Positions 33,915 through 43,154 are shown, counted from the first letter of the stretch. The stretch is 64,000 nt of DNA from Filimonas zeae (GCF_014641615.1 NZ_BMIB01000005.1:76150-140149); one strand, 5' to 3'. Numbers and translations are program-made. Notes: generated by a model from the letters alone, not told the origin.

Positions 33915-34172
33915 CTATTTCGCCTTTTCTACAATTTCCACCAGTCTCCAGCGCTTTGTTTTGCTCAGAGGACGGGTTTCCATTATTTTAACGGTATCAC
34001 CAATACCGCACTCATTTTTTTCGTCATGAGCATGAAACTTGGTAGTTTTCTTTACGAACTTACCATAGATAGGGTGTTTTACTTTTCTTTCTACAGCAAC
34101 AGTAATGGTTTTAGTCATTTTGTTGCTGCTAACAACACCTATCCTCGTTTTACGCAAATTTCTTTCAGACAT
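33915..34172 (-). CDS. rpsQ: Ribosomal protein S17
   Basis: 85 residues. It starts MSERNLRKTRIGVVSSNKMTKT and has the OB-fold signature GDTVKIMETRPLSKTKRWRLVEI. It is a primary 16S rRNA binder. It starts 30 bases after rpmC, and a gap of 110 bases with one hairpin precedes rplN. Confidence 0.97.
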   Translation of the reverse strand: MSERNLRKTRIGVVSSNKMTKTITVAVERKVKHPIYGKFVKKTTKFHAHDEKNECGIGDTVKIMETRPLSKTKRWRLVEIVEKAK

Positions 34173-34202
34173 CGTTCTTATTTTTAGCTTGAGCTATTTA
34201 GT

Positions 34203-34418
34203 TTATTTCGCCAGTTCTTTAACCTGTAATGCAGTTTTCAAACGGGCAATATCCTTTCTGAGATTGCGAATACTCATAGGATTTTCCAGAGGAGAGATAG
34301 CATGAGCAAATTCCAGCTTCTTTAAACGCAGCTGATCTTCCTGGATACGAGCCTTCAGGTCTGTTACGTTCAGATCTTTAATGCTCCTGTTAAATTCAAT
34401 TTTTTTATTAGTAGCCAT
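34203..34418 (-). CDS. rpmC: Ribosomal protein L29
   Basis: 71 residues, two antiparallel helices. It has the LKKLEFAHAISPLENPMSIRNLRKDIARLKTAL core of L29. The N-terminal six residues (MATNKK) extend slightly beyond the usual start. It sits at the peptide exit tunnel and helps to dock trigger factor and SRP. It follows rplP by 19 bases. Confidence 0.95.
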   Translation of the reverse strand: MATNKKIEFNRSIKDLNVTDLKARIQEDQLRLKKLEFAHAISPLENPMSIRNLRKDIARLKTALQVKELAK

Positions 34419-34437
34419 CGCTATAACCTTTTAGAAA

Positions 34438-34857
34438 TTAACCTTGTAAGTCTCTTCTTACAATAAATTTTGTTTTGATGGGTAGCTTCTGGGCGGCTAA
34501 TAACATAGCTTCCTGTGCTACTTGTTCTGTCACCCCATCACACTCAAACAGAATGCGTCCTGGTTCTACTACTGCAGCCCAGAATTCAGGGTTACCCTTA
34601 CCTTTACCCATCCTTACTTCTAAAGGCTTGCGGGTGATGATTTTATCAGGAAATACTCTGATCCAAACGTTACCTTCACGCTTCATAGCACGTGTCATTG
34701 ACTGACGGGCGGCTTCGATCTGACGGTTAGTTAACCAGATAGGTTCCAAAGCTTTTAAAGCAAAAGATCCAAACGCAATGTAAGTGCCTCTTTTGGCAAC
34801 TTCACGTATGCGACCTTTTTGCATTTTTCTATGTTTTGATCTTTTTGGCTGTAACAT
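34438..34857 (-). CDS. rplP: Ribosomal protein L16
   Basis: 139 residues. It starts MLQPKRSKHRKMQKGR and has GSFALKALEPIWLTNRQIEAARQ and RMGKGKGNPEFWAAVVEPGRILFE, the conserved A-site loop. A strong Shine-Dalgarno sequence (AGGAGGG) stands 4 bases before the ATG, next to a hairpin that uses the complementary CCTCCC. This could control access to the start. Confidence 0.97.
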   Translation of the reverse strand: MLQPKRSKHRKMQKGRIREVAKRGTYIAFGSFALKALEPIWLTNRQIEAARQSMTRAMKREGNVWIRVFPDKIITRKPLEVRMGKGKGNPEFWAAVVEPGRILFECDGVTEQVAQEAMLLAAQKLPIKTKFIVRRDLQG

Positions 34858-34949
34858 GGTACCCTCCTATCCTCCCATAAGGGAGGCAAATTTTCTAAAA
34901 TTTTTATGTATAGTTTTTCCTTGGGCTCCCCTCGTGGGGAGCAAGGGGG
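34858..34949 (-). promoter_or_regulatory. rplP leader: strong Shine-Dalgarno and two hairpins
   Basis: On the minus strand after the rpsC stop come hairpin GCTCCCC-ACGA-GGGGAGC (34925-34942), then hairpin CCTCCC-TTAT-GGGAGG (34871-34886), then AGGAGGGTACC and the rplP ATG. The CCTCCC arm could pair either with its own partner or with the Shine-Dalgarno GGAGG. Confidence 0.5.
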
Positions 34950-35741
34950 TTAATTTCTACGCTCCCTTCTTTCTCCACCACCTCTTCTGTCGCCACCTGG
35001 ACCTCTTCTGTCACCTCTTCTGTCATCACCACCTCTTCTGTCATCACCTCTTTCTCTTCTGTCGCTCAGGTCGTTCTTGCCACTAACGAAGTTTGGATTC
35101 AGTTCGCGCTTACCTAATACTTCACCTTTACAGATCCATACTTTGATACCGATTTTACCGTATACAGTCTGAGCAAACACGTTTGCATAATCAATGTCCA
35201 TACGGAAAGTGTGTAATGGAACACGACCTTGTTTGAATTCCTCGCTACGTGCAATCTCAGCACCACCTAAACGGCCGCTCAGCTTAACTTTGATACCTTC
35301 AGCACCCATACGCAGGGTAGAAGCAATCGCCATTTTAGTAGCGCGTTTAAAGTTGATACGGTTTTCAATTTGTCTTGCGATAGTGTCACCAACAATGTTA
35401 GCGTCTAACTCAGGACGACGGATCTCCAGAATATTAATCTGAACATCGTCTTTACCGGTTAATTTTTTCAGTTCTTCCTTGATACGGTCAACTTCGTTAC
35501 CGCCTTTGCCGATAATGATACCAGGCTTGGAAGTGTGTATAGTTACAATCAGTTTACCCAGTGTACGCTCAATTACAATTTTGGCAATGCCACCTTTGCT
35601 GATACGTGCAGTCAGGTAGGTTCTGATTTTGTTATCCTCGATCAACTTGGTAGCGAAGTCTTTTTTGCTGCCATACCAGTTACTCTCCCATCCGCGGATG
35701 ATGCCTAACCTGTTACCAATTGGATTTGCTTTCTGACCCAT
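34950..35741 (-). CDS. rpsC: Ribosomal protein S3 with Arg/Gly/Asp-rich tail
   Basis: 263 residues. It starts MGQKANPIGNRLGIIRGWES, has the KH domain GKGGNEVDRIKEELKKL and the C-terminal domain GIKVWICKGE. The last 36 residues (about 228-263) are low-complexity and made of DDRRG and GGDRRG repeats, encoded by a DNA repeat. E. coli S3 lacks such a tail, though basic/RGG tails occur on ribosomal proteins in some Bacteroidetes. S3 lines the mRNA entry channel, so the tail may touch mRNA. It lies 21 bases after rplV. Confidence 0.96.
   Translation of the reverse strand: MGQKANPIGNRLGIIRGWESNWYGSKKDFATKLIEDNKIRTYLTARISKGGIAKIVIERTLGKLIVTIHTSKPGIIIGKGGNEVDRIKEELKKLTGKDDVQINILEIRRPELDANIVGDTIARQIENRINFKRATKMAIASTLRMGAEGIKVKLSGRLGGAEIARSEEFKQGRVPLHTFRMDIDYANVFAQTVYGKIGIKVWICKGEVLGKRELNPNFVSGKNDLSDRRERGDDRRGGDDRRGDRRGPGGDRRGGGERRERRN
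34981..35062 (-). repeat. CCTCTTCTGT-type short repeat in the rpsC tail
   Basis: CCTCTTCTGT occurs at 34981, 35002, 35014 and 35032, with a variant near 35053. Spacings (21, 12, 18, 21) are multiples of three, so the units encode DRR-G steps without breaking the frame. Confidence 0.85.
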
Positions 35742-35762
35742 ATAATGGATTAATAGGTTTTA

Positions 35763-36107
35763 CTAATTATTTGAATCAACAATGATAGTTACGTGATTGC
35801 TGCGTTTACGTACTCTGTAACCACGGCCTTGTGGTGCAGGGCGCATGCGCTTTAACACACGTCCACCGTCAACAAAAACGGTTTTAACGATCAGGCTGGC
35901 ATCAGCCGCGCTTTGACCATTGTTCTTTTGCTCCCAGTTGCTGATTGCACTCTTCAGCAGTTTTGCCAGAGGAACGGCGTTGTGCTGAGGGTGGTGCTCC
36001 AGGATAGCAAGTGCTTTTTCCACCTGCATACCGCGGATAACGTCTGCCAGCAAACGCATCTTACGGGGTCCTGTTGGGTAATTATTGAGTTTAGCTACTG
36101 CTTCCAT
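35763..36107 (-). CDS. rplV: Ribosomal protein L22
   Basis: 114 residues. It has the tunnel-lining hairpin FVDGGRVLKRMRPAPQGRGYRVRKRSNHVTIIV and the early VEKALAILEHHPQHNAVPLAKLLKSAISN. The hairpin (GRVLKRMRPAP) is the region where macrolide-resistance changes arise in other bacteria; none can be judged here. It follows rpsS by 34 bases. Confidence 0.97.
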   Translation of the reverse strand: MEAVAKLNNYPTGPRKMRLLADVIRGMQVEKALAILEHHPQHNAVPLAKLLKSAISNWEQKNNGQSAADASLIVKTVFVDGGRVLKRMRPAPQGRGYRVRKRSNHVTIIVDSNN

Positions 36108-36141
36108 TTCTTTTAATTAAATGTGTTCTTAAAACCGGCTA

Positions 36142-36411
36142 CTATTTCTTAGAACCGGCATGTCCTTTAAAGTTCCGGGTAGGAGCAAATTCACCTAATT
36201 TGTGACCTACCATAAATTCTGTTACATAAACAGGGATAAACTTGTTTCCGTTATGCACGGCGAAAGTGTGGCCTACAAAATCAGGGGTGATTGTAGAGCG
36301 GCGGCTCCATGTTTTCAGAACGCCTCTTTTGCCTTTGCCTTCGTTTATTGCCAGAACTTTACCTTCCAGCTTTGCATCAACGTAAGGACCTTTTTTAATC
36401 GAACGAGCCAT
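36142..36411 (-). CDS. rpsS: Ribosomal protein S19
   Basis: 89 residues. It starts MARSIKKGPYVDAKL and has WSRRSTITPDFVGHTFAVHNGNKFIPVYVTEFMVGHKLGEFAPTR, the full family signature. It is part of the 30S head. It lies 57 bases after rplB. Confidence 0.97.
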   Translation of the reverse strand: MARSIKKGPYVDAKLEGKVLAINEGKGKRGVLKTWSRRSTITPDFVGHTFAVHNGNKFIPVYVTEFMVGHKLGEFAPTRNFKGHAGSKK

Positions 36412-36468
36412 AGTATTGCTTTGTTGTTTATTTGTTCCCTCTTACAGGAACCATTTTAACAAGAATAA

Positions 36469-37308
<840 letters not shown>

Positions 37309-37358
37309 TTTTTAATACTTTATAAGTCAATACTTAGCGGCGTTTGACAGCCATACTT

Positions 37359-37658
37359 TTAAATATTAGCGTACAGGTCAATAGTTTCACCTTCAGCTAC
37401 AGTTACATAAGCCTTTTTATAGGCAGGTTTTACCCCTTTAATAAAACCAGCTTTTGTATAGCGGGTTTTATTTTTACCAGGTACAACTACGGTATTAACG
37501 TCCACAACAGATACACCATAGAAAGCCTCAACAGCGGTTTTAATTTCCAGCTTGTTGGCTTTGCGGCTTACTCTGAAAGCATATCTTCTCAGCTTTTCCT
37601 GCTGGTTGTTTGCTTTTTCTGTCAGGATTGGTTTTACTAAAACTTCGTTCAGATTCAT
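37359..37658 (-). CDS. rplW: Ribosomal protein L23
   Basis: 99 residues. It starts MNLNEVLVKPILTEKANN and has the extended loop VVDVNTVVVPGKNKTRYTKAG that sits at the peptide exit tunnel, where trigger factor and SRP dock. It follows rplD by 29 bases. Confidence 0.96.
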   Translation of the reverse strand: MNLNEVLVKPILTEKANNQQEKLRRYAFRVSRKANKLEIKTAVEAFYGVSVVDVNTVVVPGKNKTRYTKAGFIKGVKPAYKKAYVTVAEGETIDLYANI

Positions 37659-37687
37659 TGTATCTCAATTTGAGAATGTGAAAATTT

Positions 37688-38320
37688 CTATGCTTCAACT
37701 TCTGCTTCAGAAAATACTTTCGCAGCGTTCTCTGTTAAAATCAGAACATCTGAATTAACGATATCATAAGTATTGATATCAGTTAACAGAGTGCTGCCTA
37801 CAGAAGAAATGTTGCGTAAGCTCAGATACAGGTTGTCATTGTATTCGTCAAGAACCAGCAGGCTCTTTTTACCAGCTACATTCAGGCTCTTTAAAACTTC
37901 AGCAAACTGCCTGGTTTTAGGAGTTTCGAAATTCAGCTCTTCTAATACAACGATTGCGTTTTCTTTAGCCTTGTAAGACAGTGCAGAAATCTTAGCCAGA
38001 TCTTTCACTTTCTTGTTCAGCTTAAAGCCATAACCATGTGGTTTAGGTCCGAAGATGGTACCACCACCTTTGTATAAAGGGTTACGGATGTTACCTTTAC
38101 GGGAACCACCGGTACCTTTCTGGCGGTGCAGCTTGCGGCTCGCACCATGTACTTCAGCACGGGTCTTTACTTTGTGAGTACCCTGACGCTGAGCAGCCAG
38201 GTATTGTTTAACGGCCAGGTAAATTACGTGGTCGTTTGGCTCAGCACCGAATATATCGTCTGGCAACTCAATAGATCTGCCAGTCTTTTGTCCTTTACTA
38301 TTTAATACTTCTACTTGCAT
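37688..38320 (-). CDS. rplD: Ribosomal protein L4
   Basis: 210 residues. It has the tunnel loop GTGGSRKGNIRNPLYKGGGTIFGPKPHGYGF and the C-terminal globular domain (KKSLLVLDEYNDNLYLSLRNI). In E. coli L4 represses the S10 operon through its leader RNA. The structured leader before rplC is a possible counterpart here, though its partner is unknown. It lies 18 bases after rplC. Confidence 0.97.
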   Translation of the reverse strand: MQVEVLNSKGQKTGRSIELPDDIFGAEPNDHVIYLAVKQYLAAQRQGTHKVKTRAEVHGASRKLHRQKGTGGSRKGNIRNPLYKGGGTIFGPKPHGYGFKLNKKVKDLAKISALSYKAKENAIVVLEELNFETPKTRQFAEVLKSLNVAGKKSLLVLDEYNDNLYLSLRNISSVGSTLLTDINTYDIVNSDVLILTENAAKVFSEAEVEA

Positions 38321-38338
38321 CGTACTTCAGGTTAAGAT

Positions 38339-38956
38339 TTATTTCTGGATTAAAACGATGGAACCATTGTGGCCCGGTACAGAACCAGTAACAAGGATGT
38401 AATTCTTCTCAGGGAAAATTTTAACCACTTTCAGGCCTTTAACTTTCACTCTGTCGCCACCCATACGGCCAGCCATTCTCATACCCTTAAATACGCGTGA
38501 AGGATAAGAAGAACCACCTACAGAACCGGGAGCGCGCTGACGGTCGTGCTGGCCGTGTGATTGCTCACCCACACCAGAGAAACCATGACGTTTAACTACA
38601 CCTTGAAAACCTTTACCTTTTGAAGTACCAACTACTTCCACATCTTCACCTTCAGTAAAGATGTCAACGGTAACCGTTTCACCTAAATTTTTATCAAGAG
38701 AATAATCGCGGAATTCTTTTACGAAACGCTTTGGAGCAGTCTGGGCTTTTGCGAAGTGATTAATGTCGCCCTTAGTAGCATGCTTTTCTTTCTTGTCGCC
38801 GAATGCTAACTGTAATGCACTGTAACCATCTGTGTCTTTAGATTTCACCTGGGTTACTACATTGGGACCAGCTTCGATGATGGTGCAAGCTGTTTGCTTA
38901 CCATCGGGACTGAAGATGCTGGTCATCCCAATTTTTTTTCCGATAATACCTTTCAT
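38339..38956 (-). CDS. rplC: Ribosomal protein L3
   Basis: 205 residues from the Met at 38956 (MKGIIGKKIGMTSIFSPDG), the family start. A longer reading from 39004 adds 16 residues (MRKDVLPTLRGVNRNT) that have no counterpart. It has the conserved GKGFQGVVKRHGFSGVGEQSHGQHDRQRAPGS loop region that reaches the peptidyl transferase centre. The 355-base stretch between rpsJ and this start is long for this operon and appears structured. Confidence 0.96.
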   Translation of the reverse strand: MKGIIGKKIGMTSIFSPDGKQTACTIIEAGPNVVTQVKSKDTDGYSALQLAFGDKKEKHATKGDINHFAKAQTAPKRFVKEFRDYSLDKNLGETVTVDIFTEGEDVEVVGTSKGKGFQGVVKRHGFSGVGEQSHGQHDRQRAPGSVGGSSYPSRVFKGMRMAGRMGGDRVKVKGLKVVKIFPEKNYILVTGSVPGHNGSIVLIQK

Positions 38957-39311
38957 TGTGTTGCGGTTTACGCCCCGCAAGGTCGGAAGGACATCCTTTC
39001 GCATTTGCCGCTCTCATCCCGGAGCGGATTATGAAAGGATTCAATCCTTTGTTTGCCGTCGACCTTTTCTGTTGTTCGTTCTGTTTTGCAACAGTAACGG
39101 TAGAAGTACCGACGGTAAACAAACCTCGAAGGGCTTGTTTATATTTGTTTCTGTTTAATGCCCGTTTTACCTTAATTAGTATCCCGGGCATCTATAATTT
39201 AAGTCAGAGCTCTTTTCTCCTGGTGTACAGGATTGAGAGATAAACTGTATTTCTAAGAACGTGGTTGATACTTACCTGTGATTCCCGGAATTAGGCTATA
39301 CAGGTAATTTA
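38957..39311 (-). promoter_or_regulatory. Long structured leader between rpsJ and rplC
   Basis: 355 bases without a recognised gene. On the minus strand several stems can form: GCCCG/CGGGC (39060-39089 span, weak and long-range), a 10-bp stem with one mismatch between 39052-39061 and 39109-39118 that encloses CTGTTG/CAACAG (39069-39094), AAAGGATT/AATCCTTT (39034-39050) and CCGCTC/GAGCGG (39008-39027). The stem nearest rplC ends 52 bases before its ATG. I found no TAnnTTTG box here. It may be a regulatory leader or processing region. A Lys/Arg-rich 97-codon frame (38898-39191) overlaps rplC out of frame; I do not treat it as a gene. Confidence 0.5.
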
Positions 39312-39617
39312 TCAGGCTTTGATTTCTACTTCCACACCGGAAGGCAGATCTAACTTACTTAACGCGTCTACAGTTCTGGAAGAAGAAGTGTAAATGTCTA
39401 ATAAACGTTTGTGCGTACACAGCTGGAATTGCTCACGGCTTTTCTTGTTCACGTGCGGTGAACGTAAAACAGTGAATATTCTCTTATGAGTAGGCAAAGG
39501 AATAGGACCTGTTACTACTGCACCCGTGCTGCGAACGGTTTTAACGATTTTCTCGGCAGATTTATCTACCAGATTGTGGTCGTACGACTGTAATTTAATT
39601 CTGATTCTTTGCGACAT
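39312..39617 (-). CDS. rpsJ: Ribosomal protein S10
   Basis: 101 residues. It starts MSQRIRIKLQSYDHNLVDKSAEKIV and has PLPTHKRIFTVLRSPHVNKKSREQFQLCTHKR, the full S10 signature. It heads the S10 cluster from its own promoter (39649-39679) and is separated from fusA by a terminator. S10 also joins NusB in antitermination. Confidence 0.97.
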   Translation of the reverse strand: MSQRIRIKLQSYDHNLVDKSAEKIVKTVRSTGAVVTGPIPLPTHKRIFTVLRSPHVNKKSREQFQLCTHKRLLDIYTSSSRTVDALSKLDLPSGVEVEIKA

Positions 39618-39648
39618 AGCCTAAACCCAAAATTTCTAATTGGGAGCG

Positions 39649-39679
39649 CAAAGGTAAGTTTAGGAATTCAATTACACAA
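39649..39679 (-). promoter_or_regulatory. Promoter of the S10 ribosomal protein operon
   Basis: The minus strand has TTG (39677-39679), 20 bases, then TACCTTTG (39649-39656), a full Bacteroidetes promoter. The ATG of rpsJ follows 31 bases later. The core TTACCTTTGCGC is shared with fusA and rplX. Confidence 0.75.
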
Positions 39680-39732
39680 GCATTTTGAGGATTATTTTCT
39701 TAAAAAACGCCTAAAAACGGATATTTATCCAC

Positions 39733-39762
39733 AAAAAGGCCCGGCTGTGAGTAAGCCAGGCC
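39733..39762 (-). terminator. fusA intrinsic terminator
   Basis: Arms GGCCTGGCT and AGCCGGGCC (9 bp with one G-U) around a 7-base loop, then TTTTTGTGG on the minus strand. It lies 90 bases past the fusA stop. Confidence 0.85.
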
Positions 39763-39851
39763 ATTTTCGTTTATTTCAATCCTTGCAACCTATCCCTTTT
39801 CCGGTAGTTTTCAGGCCGGATAATGGGGTTTAAGCTGCTTTATGACTATGT

Positions 39852-42002
39852 TTAGTCTTCCACCTTTACCTTGCCTTTAGACTTGGCGATTACTTCTTCT
39901 GCTACGTTGTTCGGAGCCGCGTTATAGTGGCTGAACTCCATGGTAGAAGTTGCACGGCCTGATGACAAAGAACGCAGTTGGGTTACATAACCAAACATTT
40001 CGCTCAACGGCACTTTAGCCTTAATTACCTGCAGGTTCGCACGGCTGTCCATACCTTCCAGCATACCACGACGACGGTTTAAGTCACCTGTAACGTCACC
40101 CATGTACTGGTCAGGAGTCAGAACTTCCACTTTCATAATAGGCTCTAACAGCGTTGGCTTCGCTTTGCGGCCAGCTTCACGGAAACCAGACTTCGCACAC
40201 AGTTCGAAGCTCATTGAGTCAGAATCCACATCATGGTAGCTACCATCAAATACTCTGATTTTCATGTTGTTAACAGGGAAACCAGCCAGTACACCTGTGC
40301 TCATTGCAGTTTCAAAACCTTTCTGAATGGCAGGAACAAATTCTTTAGGAATAGAACCACCAAAGATATCGTTTACAAACTGGAAGCTCTTTCCTTCGTT
40401 TTCTTTCATCCACTCTTCGTCAGCAGGGCCGATAGAGAATTGGATATCAGCGAATTTACCACGACCGCCAGACTGCTTTTTCAGCACCTCACGGTGTTCA
40501 ACAGTAGTACCAAAAGATTCTTTATAAGCAACCTGAGGAGCACCCTGGTTAACTTCTACTTTAAATTCACGACGCATACGGTCGATGATGATCTCCAGGT
40601 GTAATTCACCCATACCGCGCAGGATAGTCTGACCGGTATCTTCGTCGGTGTTTACACGCAGGGTAGGATCTTCTTCTACCAGTTTCGCAATGGCCATACC
40701 CATTTTATCCACGTCAGCCTGGGTTTTAGGCTCAACTGCAATAGCGATTACCGGCTCAGGAATAAACATGTTTTCCAGCGTGATAGGATGGTTCTCATCA
40801 CACAGGGTATCACCGGTTTTGATTTCTTTGAAACCCACCGCTGCACCAATATCACCTGCTTCAATAAAGTCAATTGGATTTTGCTTGTTTGCAAACATCT
40901 TCATGATACGGCTGATACGCTCTTTCTTACCACTTCTTACGTTCAGTACATAAGAACCCGCATCCAGGTGACCACTATAGCACCGGAAGAACGCCAGACG
41001 ACCTACGAAAGGATCAGTCATAATTTTGAACGCCAGTGCAGAGAAAGGCGCTTTAGGATCAGCCTTACGGGTGATAGTTTCACCGCTGTCAGGATCTGTA
41101 CCTACCGTATCTTCAATATCAACAGGAGAAGGCAGATAACGACAAACCGCGTCTAATGCTGTTTGTACGCCTTTGTTCTTGAAAGAAGAACCACACATCA
41201 TAGGAACAATGCTCAGGTCGATGGTAGCCTTACGGATAGCCTCGTGCATTTCTTCTTCAGTGATGCTGTTAGGATCATCAAAGAACTTCTCCATCAGGGT
41301 ATCGTCGTATTCTGCTACAGCTTCAACCAGGTTTTGTCTCCACTCATTAGCTTCTTCCACCATGTCAGCAGGAACATCAATCTCGTCGAAAGTCATACCT
41401 TCTGTTTCCATATGCCAGATGATACCTTTCATCTTAATCAGATCCACCACACCGGTAAAGTTATCTTCAGCACCAATAGGTAACTGTAACGGAACCGCTT
41501 TTGCACCCAGCATTTCCTTCACCTGGTTAACCACCATCAGAAAGTCAGCACCGGAACGGTCCATTTTGTTTACGAAACCGATACGTGGAACACGGTAACG
41601 GTTAGCCTGGCGCCATACAGTCTCAGACTGAGGCTCCACGCCATCCACCGCAGAAAACAGGGCAATCAAGCCATCCAGCACACGCATAGAACGTTCTACT
41701 TCTACAGTAAAGTCCACGTGACCGGGAGTATCGATAATGTTAAAAGAATATTTTTTTGTGTTGGCATCAGCCTTACCTTTTACGGTAGGGAAGTTCCACT
41801 GGCAGCTCACCGCAGCTGAGGTAATGGTAATACCCCGCTCTTTTTCTTGCTCCATCCAGTCAGTAGTAGCTGCACCATCGTGCACTTCACCAATTTTGTG
41901 AATCATACCGGTGTAGCGCAGAATACGCTCGGTAGTAGTGGTCTTACCGGCATCAATGTGTGCGGCAATACCGAAGTTGCGTTGAAATTTCAAGTCCGCC
42001 AT
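39852..42002 (-). CDS. fusA: Translation elongation factor G
   Basis: 716 residues with the five EF-G domains. GTPase motifs are AHIDAGKTTTTERIL (about 14-28), DTPGHVDF (about 90) and NKMDRSGAD (about 145). The fold continues through domain II (FVGRLAFFRCYSG), III (GMGELHLEIIIDRMRREFKVEVNQGAPQVAYKESF), IV and V (RRRGMLEGMDSRANLQVIKAKVPLSEMFGY). EF-G moves tRNAs and mRNA after peptide transfer and helps to recycle ribosomes. It has its own promoter and terminator. It is not contiguous with rpsL-rpsG, unlike in many bacteria; four genes lie between. Confidence 0.98.
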   Translation of the reverse strand: MADLKFQRNFGIAAHIDAGKTTTTERILRYTGMIHKIGEVHDGAATTDWMEQEKERGITITSAAVSCQWNFPTVKGKADANTKKYSFNIIDTPGHVDFTVEVERSMRVLDGLIALFSAVDGVEPQSETVWRQANRYRVPRIGFVNKMDRSGADFLMVVNQVKEMLGAKAVPLQLPIGAEDNFTGVVDLIKMKGIIWHMETEGMTFDEIDVPADMVEEANEWRQNLVEAVAEYDDTLMEKFFDDPNSITEEEMHEAIRKATIDLSIVPMMCGSSFKNKGVQTALDAVCRYLPSPVDIEDTVGTDPDSGETITRKADPKAPFSALAFKIMTDPFVGRLAFFRCYSGHLDAGSYVLNVRSGKKERISRIMKMFANKQNPIDFIEAGDIGAAVGFKEIKTGDTLCDENHPITLENMFIPEPVIAIAVEPKTQADVDKMGMAIAKLVEEDPTLRVNTDEDTGQTILRGMGELHLEIIIDRMRREFKVEVNQGAPQVAYKESFGTTVEHREVLKKQSGGRGKFADIQFSIGPADEEWMKENEGKSFQFVNDIFGGSIPKEFVPAIQKGFETAMSTGVLAGFPVNNMKIRVFDGSYHDVDSDSMSFELCAKSGFREAGRKAKPTLLEPIMKVEVLTPDQYMGDVTGDLNRRRGMLEGMDSRANLQVIKAKVPLSEMFGYVTQLRSLSSGRATSTMEFSHYNAAPNNVAEEVIAKSKGKVKVED

Positions 42003-42069
42003 AAAAGAATAATAGTTTAATTTTTTTAGTAAAAACCGGGCACACTTCTGCCACCTGATTTTCAGGGCG

Positions 42070-42077
42070 CAAAGGTA
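42070..42077 (-). promoter_or_regulatory. fusA promoter -7 box
   Basis: The minus strand reads TTACCTTTGCGCCC; TACCTTTG is an exact TAnnTTTG match, 67 bases before the fusA ATG. The -33 region shows TTTT rather than TTTG. Confidence 0.6.
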
Positions 42078-42123
42078 ATGAATTTAATATACAGGAAAAG
42101 AAATCGCGATTAAATTGTGGTTA

Positions 42124-42154
42124 CAAAAATGCCCGGCAGAAGAAACTGCCGGGC
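42124..42154 (-). terminator. Terminator after the bestrophin gene
   Basis: Arms GCCCGGCAG and CTGCCGGGC (9 bp, 6-base loop), then ATTTTTGT on the minus strand, 40 bases past the bestrophin stop. It closes the four-gene unit. Confidence 0.85.
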
Positions 42155-42193
42155 TTACTACTATAGACATGATCAAAACCCTTGATTAATAGC

Positions 42194-43114
42194 CTATAAC
42201 ACATAGAATTGTGTAACAGGCGCAATTTCCTGCTCTGGTAGCTGAGTATGGTCGTTCAGCATCTGACGCAGGTTTTTCTCTATCGTTCTGGCTATCGTGG
42301 TCATAGGCGTATCCGTAGGCTTGTTCTCAAACGGATCCTGTAACTGAATCGCCATTTTTTCAACCAGTAGAAAAGAGGCTGCTATTGCCGCAACCAGCGG
42401 AACCTCTGCCCAACCAAAAAAATCAATTACTGCAAATGGCAGCAACCCTATAAAAAAGATGATCGAAAAATGCAGATACAAGCTGTAAGTCACCGGAAAT
42501 ACCGTATTCTTAATACGCTCGCACTTGCCCATATGATCACATAGCCTCGTCAATGTCCGGTCCAGCTCTACCTGCTGATACTCATTCACCCAGCCTTTCT
42601 GAAGCGCATAAGTAATATCTCTCCCATGCATATCCAGTAATGCCGAGGGCTTATTATCGTAATGCATTAACTGCAGATACTCTCTTTTCGACAGATAACG
42701 CTCCATTCCCTGCATTGCATTCTCCTTTCGTAAACTCTGACCCAGACAGAAATTCCAGCCTATCTGGCGTTTTACAAATGAGTTTCTGAAATGAATAACC
42801 TCCTCATCCTGATACTCCACCCCGGAAGTAAATGATAACAACTGCCTGGCCAGCGTACGTGAATCATTAACAATAGCTCCCCATATCTGTCTTGCCTCCC
42901 ACCAGCGGTCATACGCCTGATTAGATCGGAAAGCCAGCAAAAGAGATATAATGGTTCCCATAATAGTAGGCACCGCTATAGGTATGGTTATATCCGTAAC
43001 ATTGAACGTTCTGAACAGCAAAGCCACCACACTGGCGTATAAAACCACCACCAGTAATTCATACTTCACCTTACCTAAAACATAGCCCATCGGTATTTTA
43101 TCTTTCAGCAACAT
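42194..43114 (-). CDS. Bestrophin-family ion channel
   Basis: 306 residues. The N-terminal half has hydrophobic helices (LLVVVLYASVVALLFRTF, 20-37) followed by the family's most conserved block, LLAFRSNQAYDRWWEARQIWGAIVNDSR (about 59-86). The C-terminal part has a second membrane region (about 213-252) and the QDPFENKPTDTPM loop. Bacterial bestrophins (such as KpBest) form pentameric cation or anion channels; selectivity is not readable here. It ends a unit with a two-component system and a Usp-like gene, 40 bases after the latter. Confidence 0.9.
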   Translation of the reverse strand: MLLKDKIPMGYVLGKVKYELLVVVLYASVVALLFRTFNVTDITIPIAVPTIMGTIISLLLAFRSNQAYDRWWEARQIWGAIVNDSRTLARQLLSFTSGVEYQDEEVIHFRNSFVKRQIGWNFCLGQSLRKENAMQGMERYLSKREYLQLMHYDNKPSALLDMHGRDITYALQKGWVNEYQQVELDRTLTRLCDHMGKCERIKNTVFPVTYSLYLHFSIIFFIGLLPFAVIDFFGWAEVPLVAAIAASFLLVEKMAIQLQDPFENKPTDTPMTTIARTIEKNLRQMLNDHTQLPEQEIAPVTQFYVL

Positions 43115-43154
43115 AACACCCCCTTCTTTTACATGTCAGGTAATCGCTTCACCT

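Noticed and set aside
38898..39191. 97-codon Lys/Arg-rich frame in the rplC leader (minus strand)
   Set aside because: It overlaps the rplC start out of frame, has no recognisable family and looks like a product of the leader's composition. I keep it only as a note in the leader finding.
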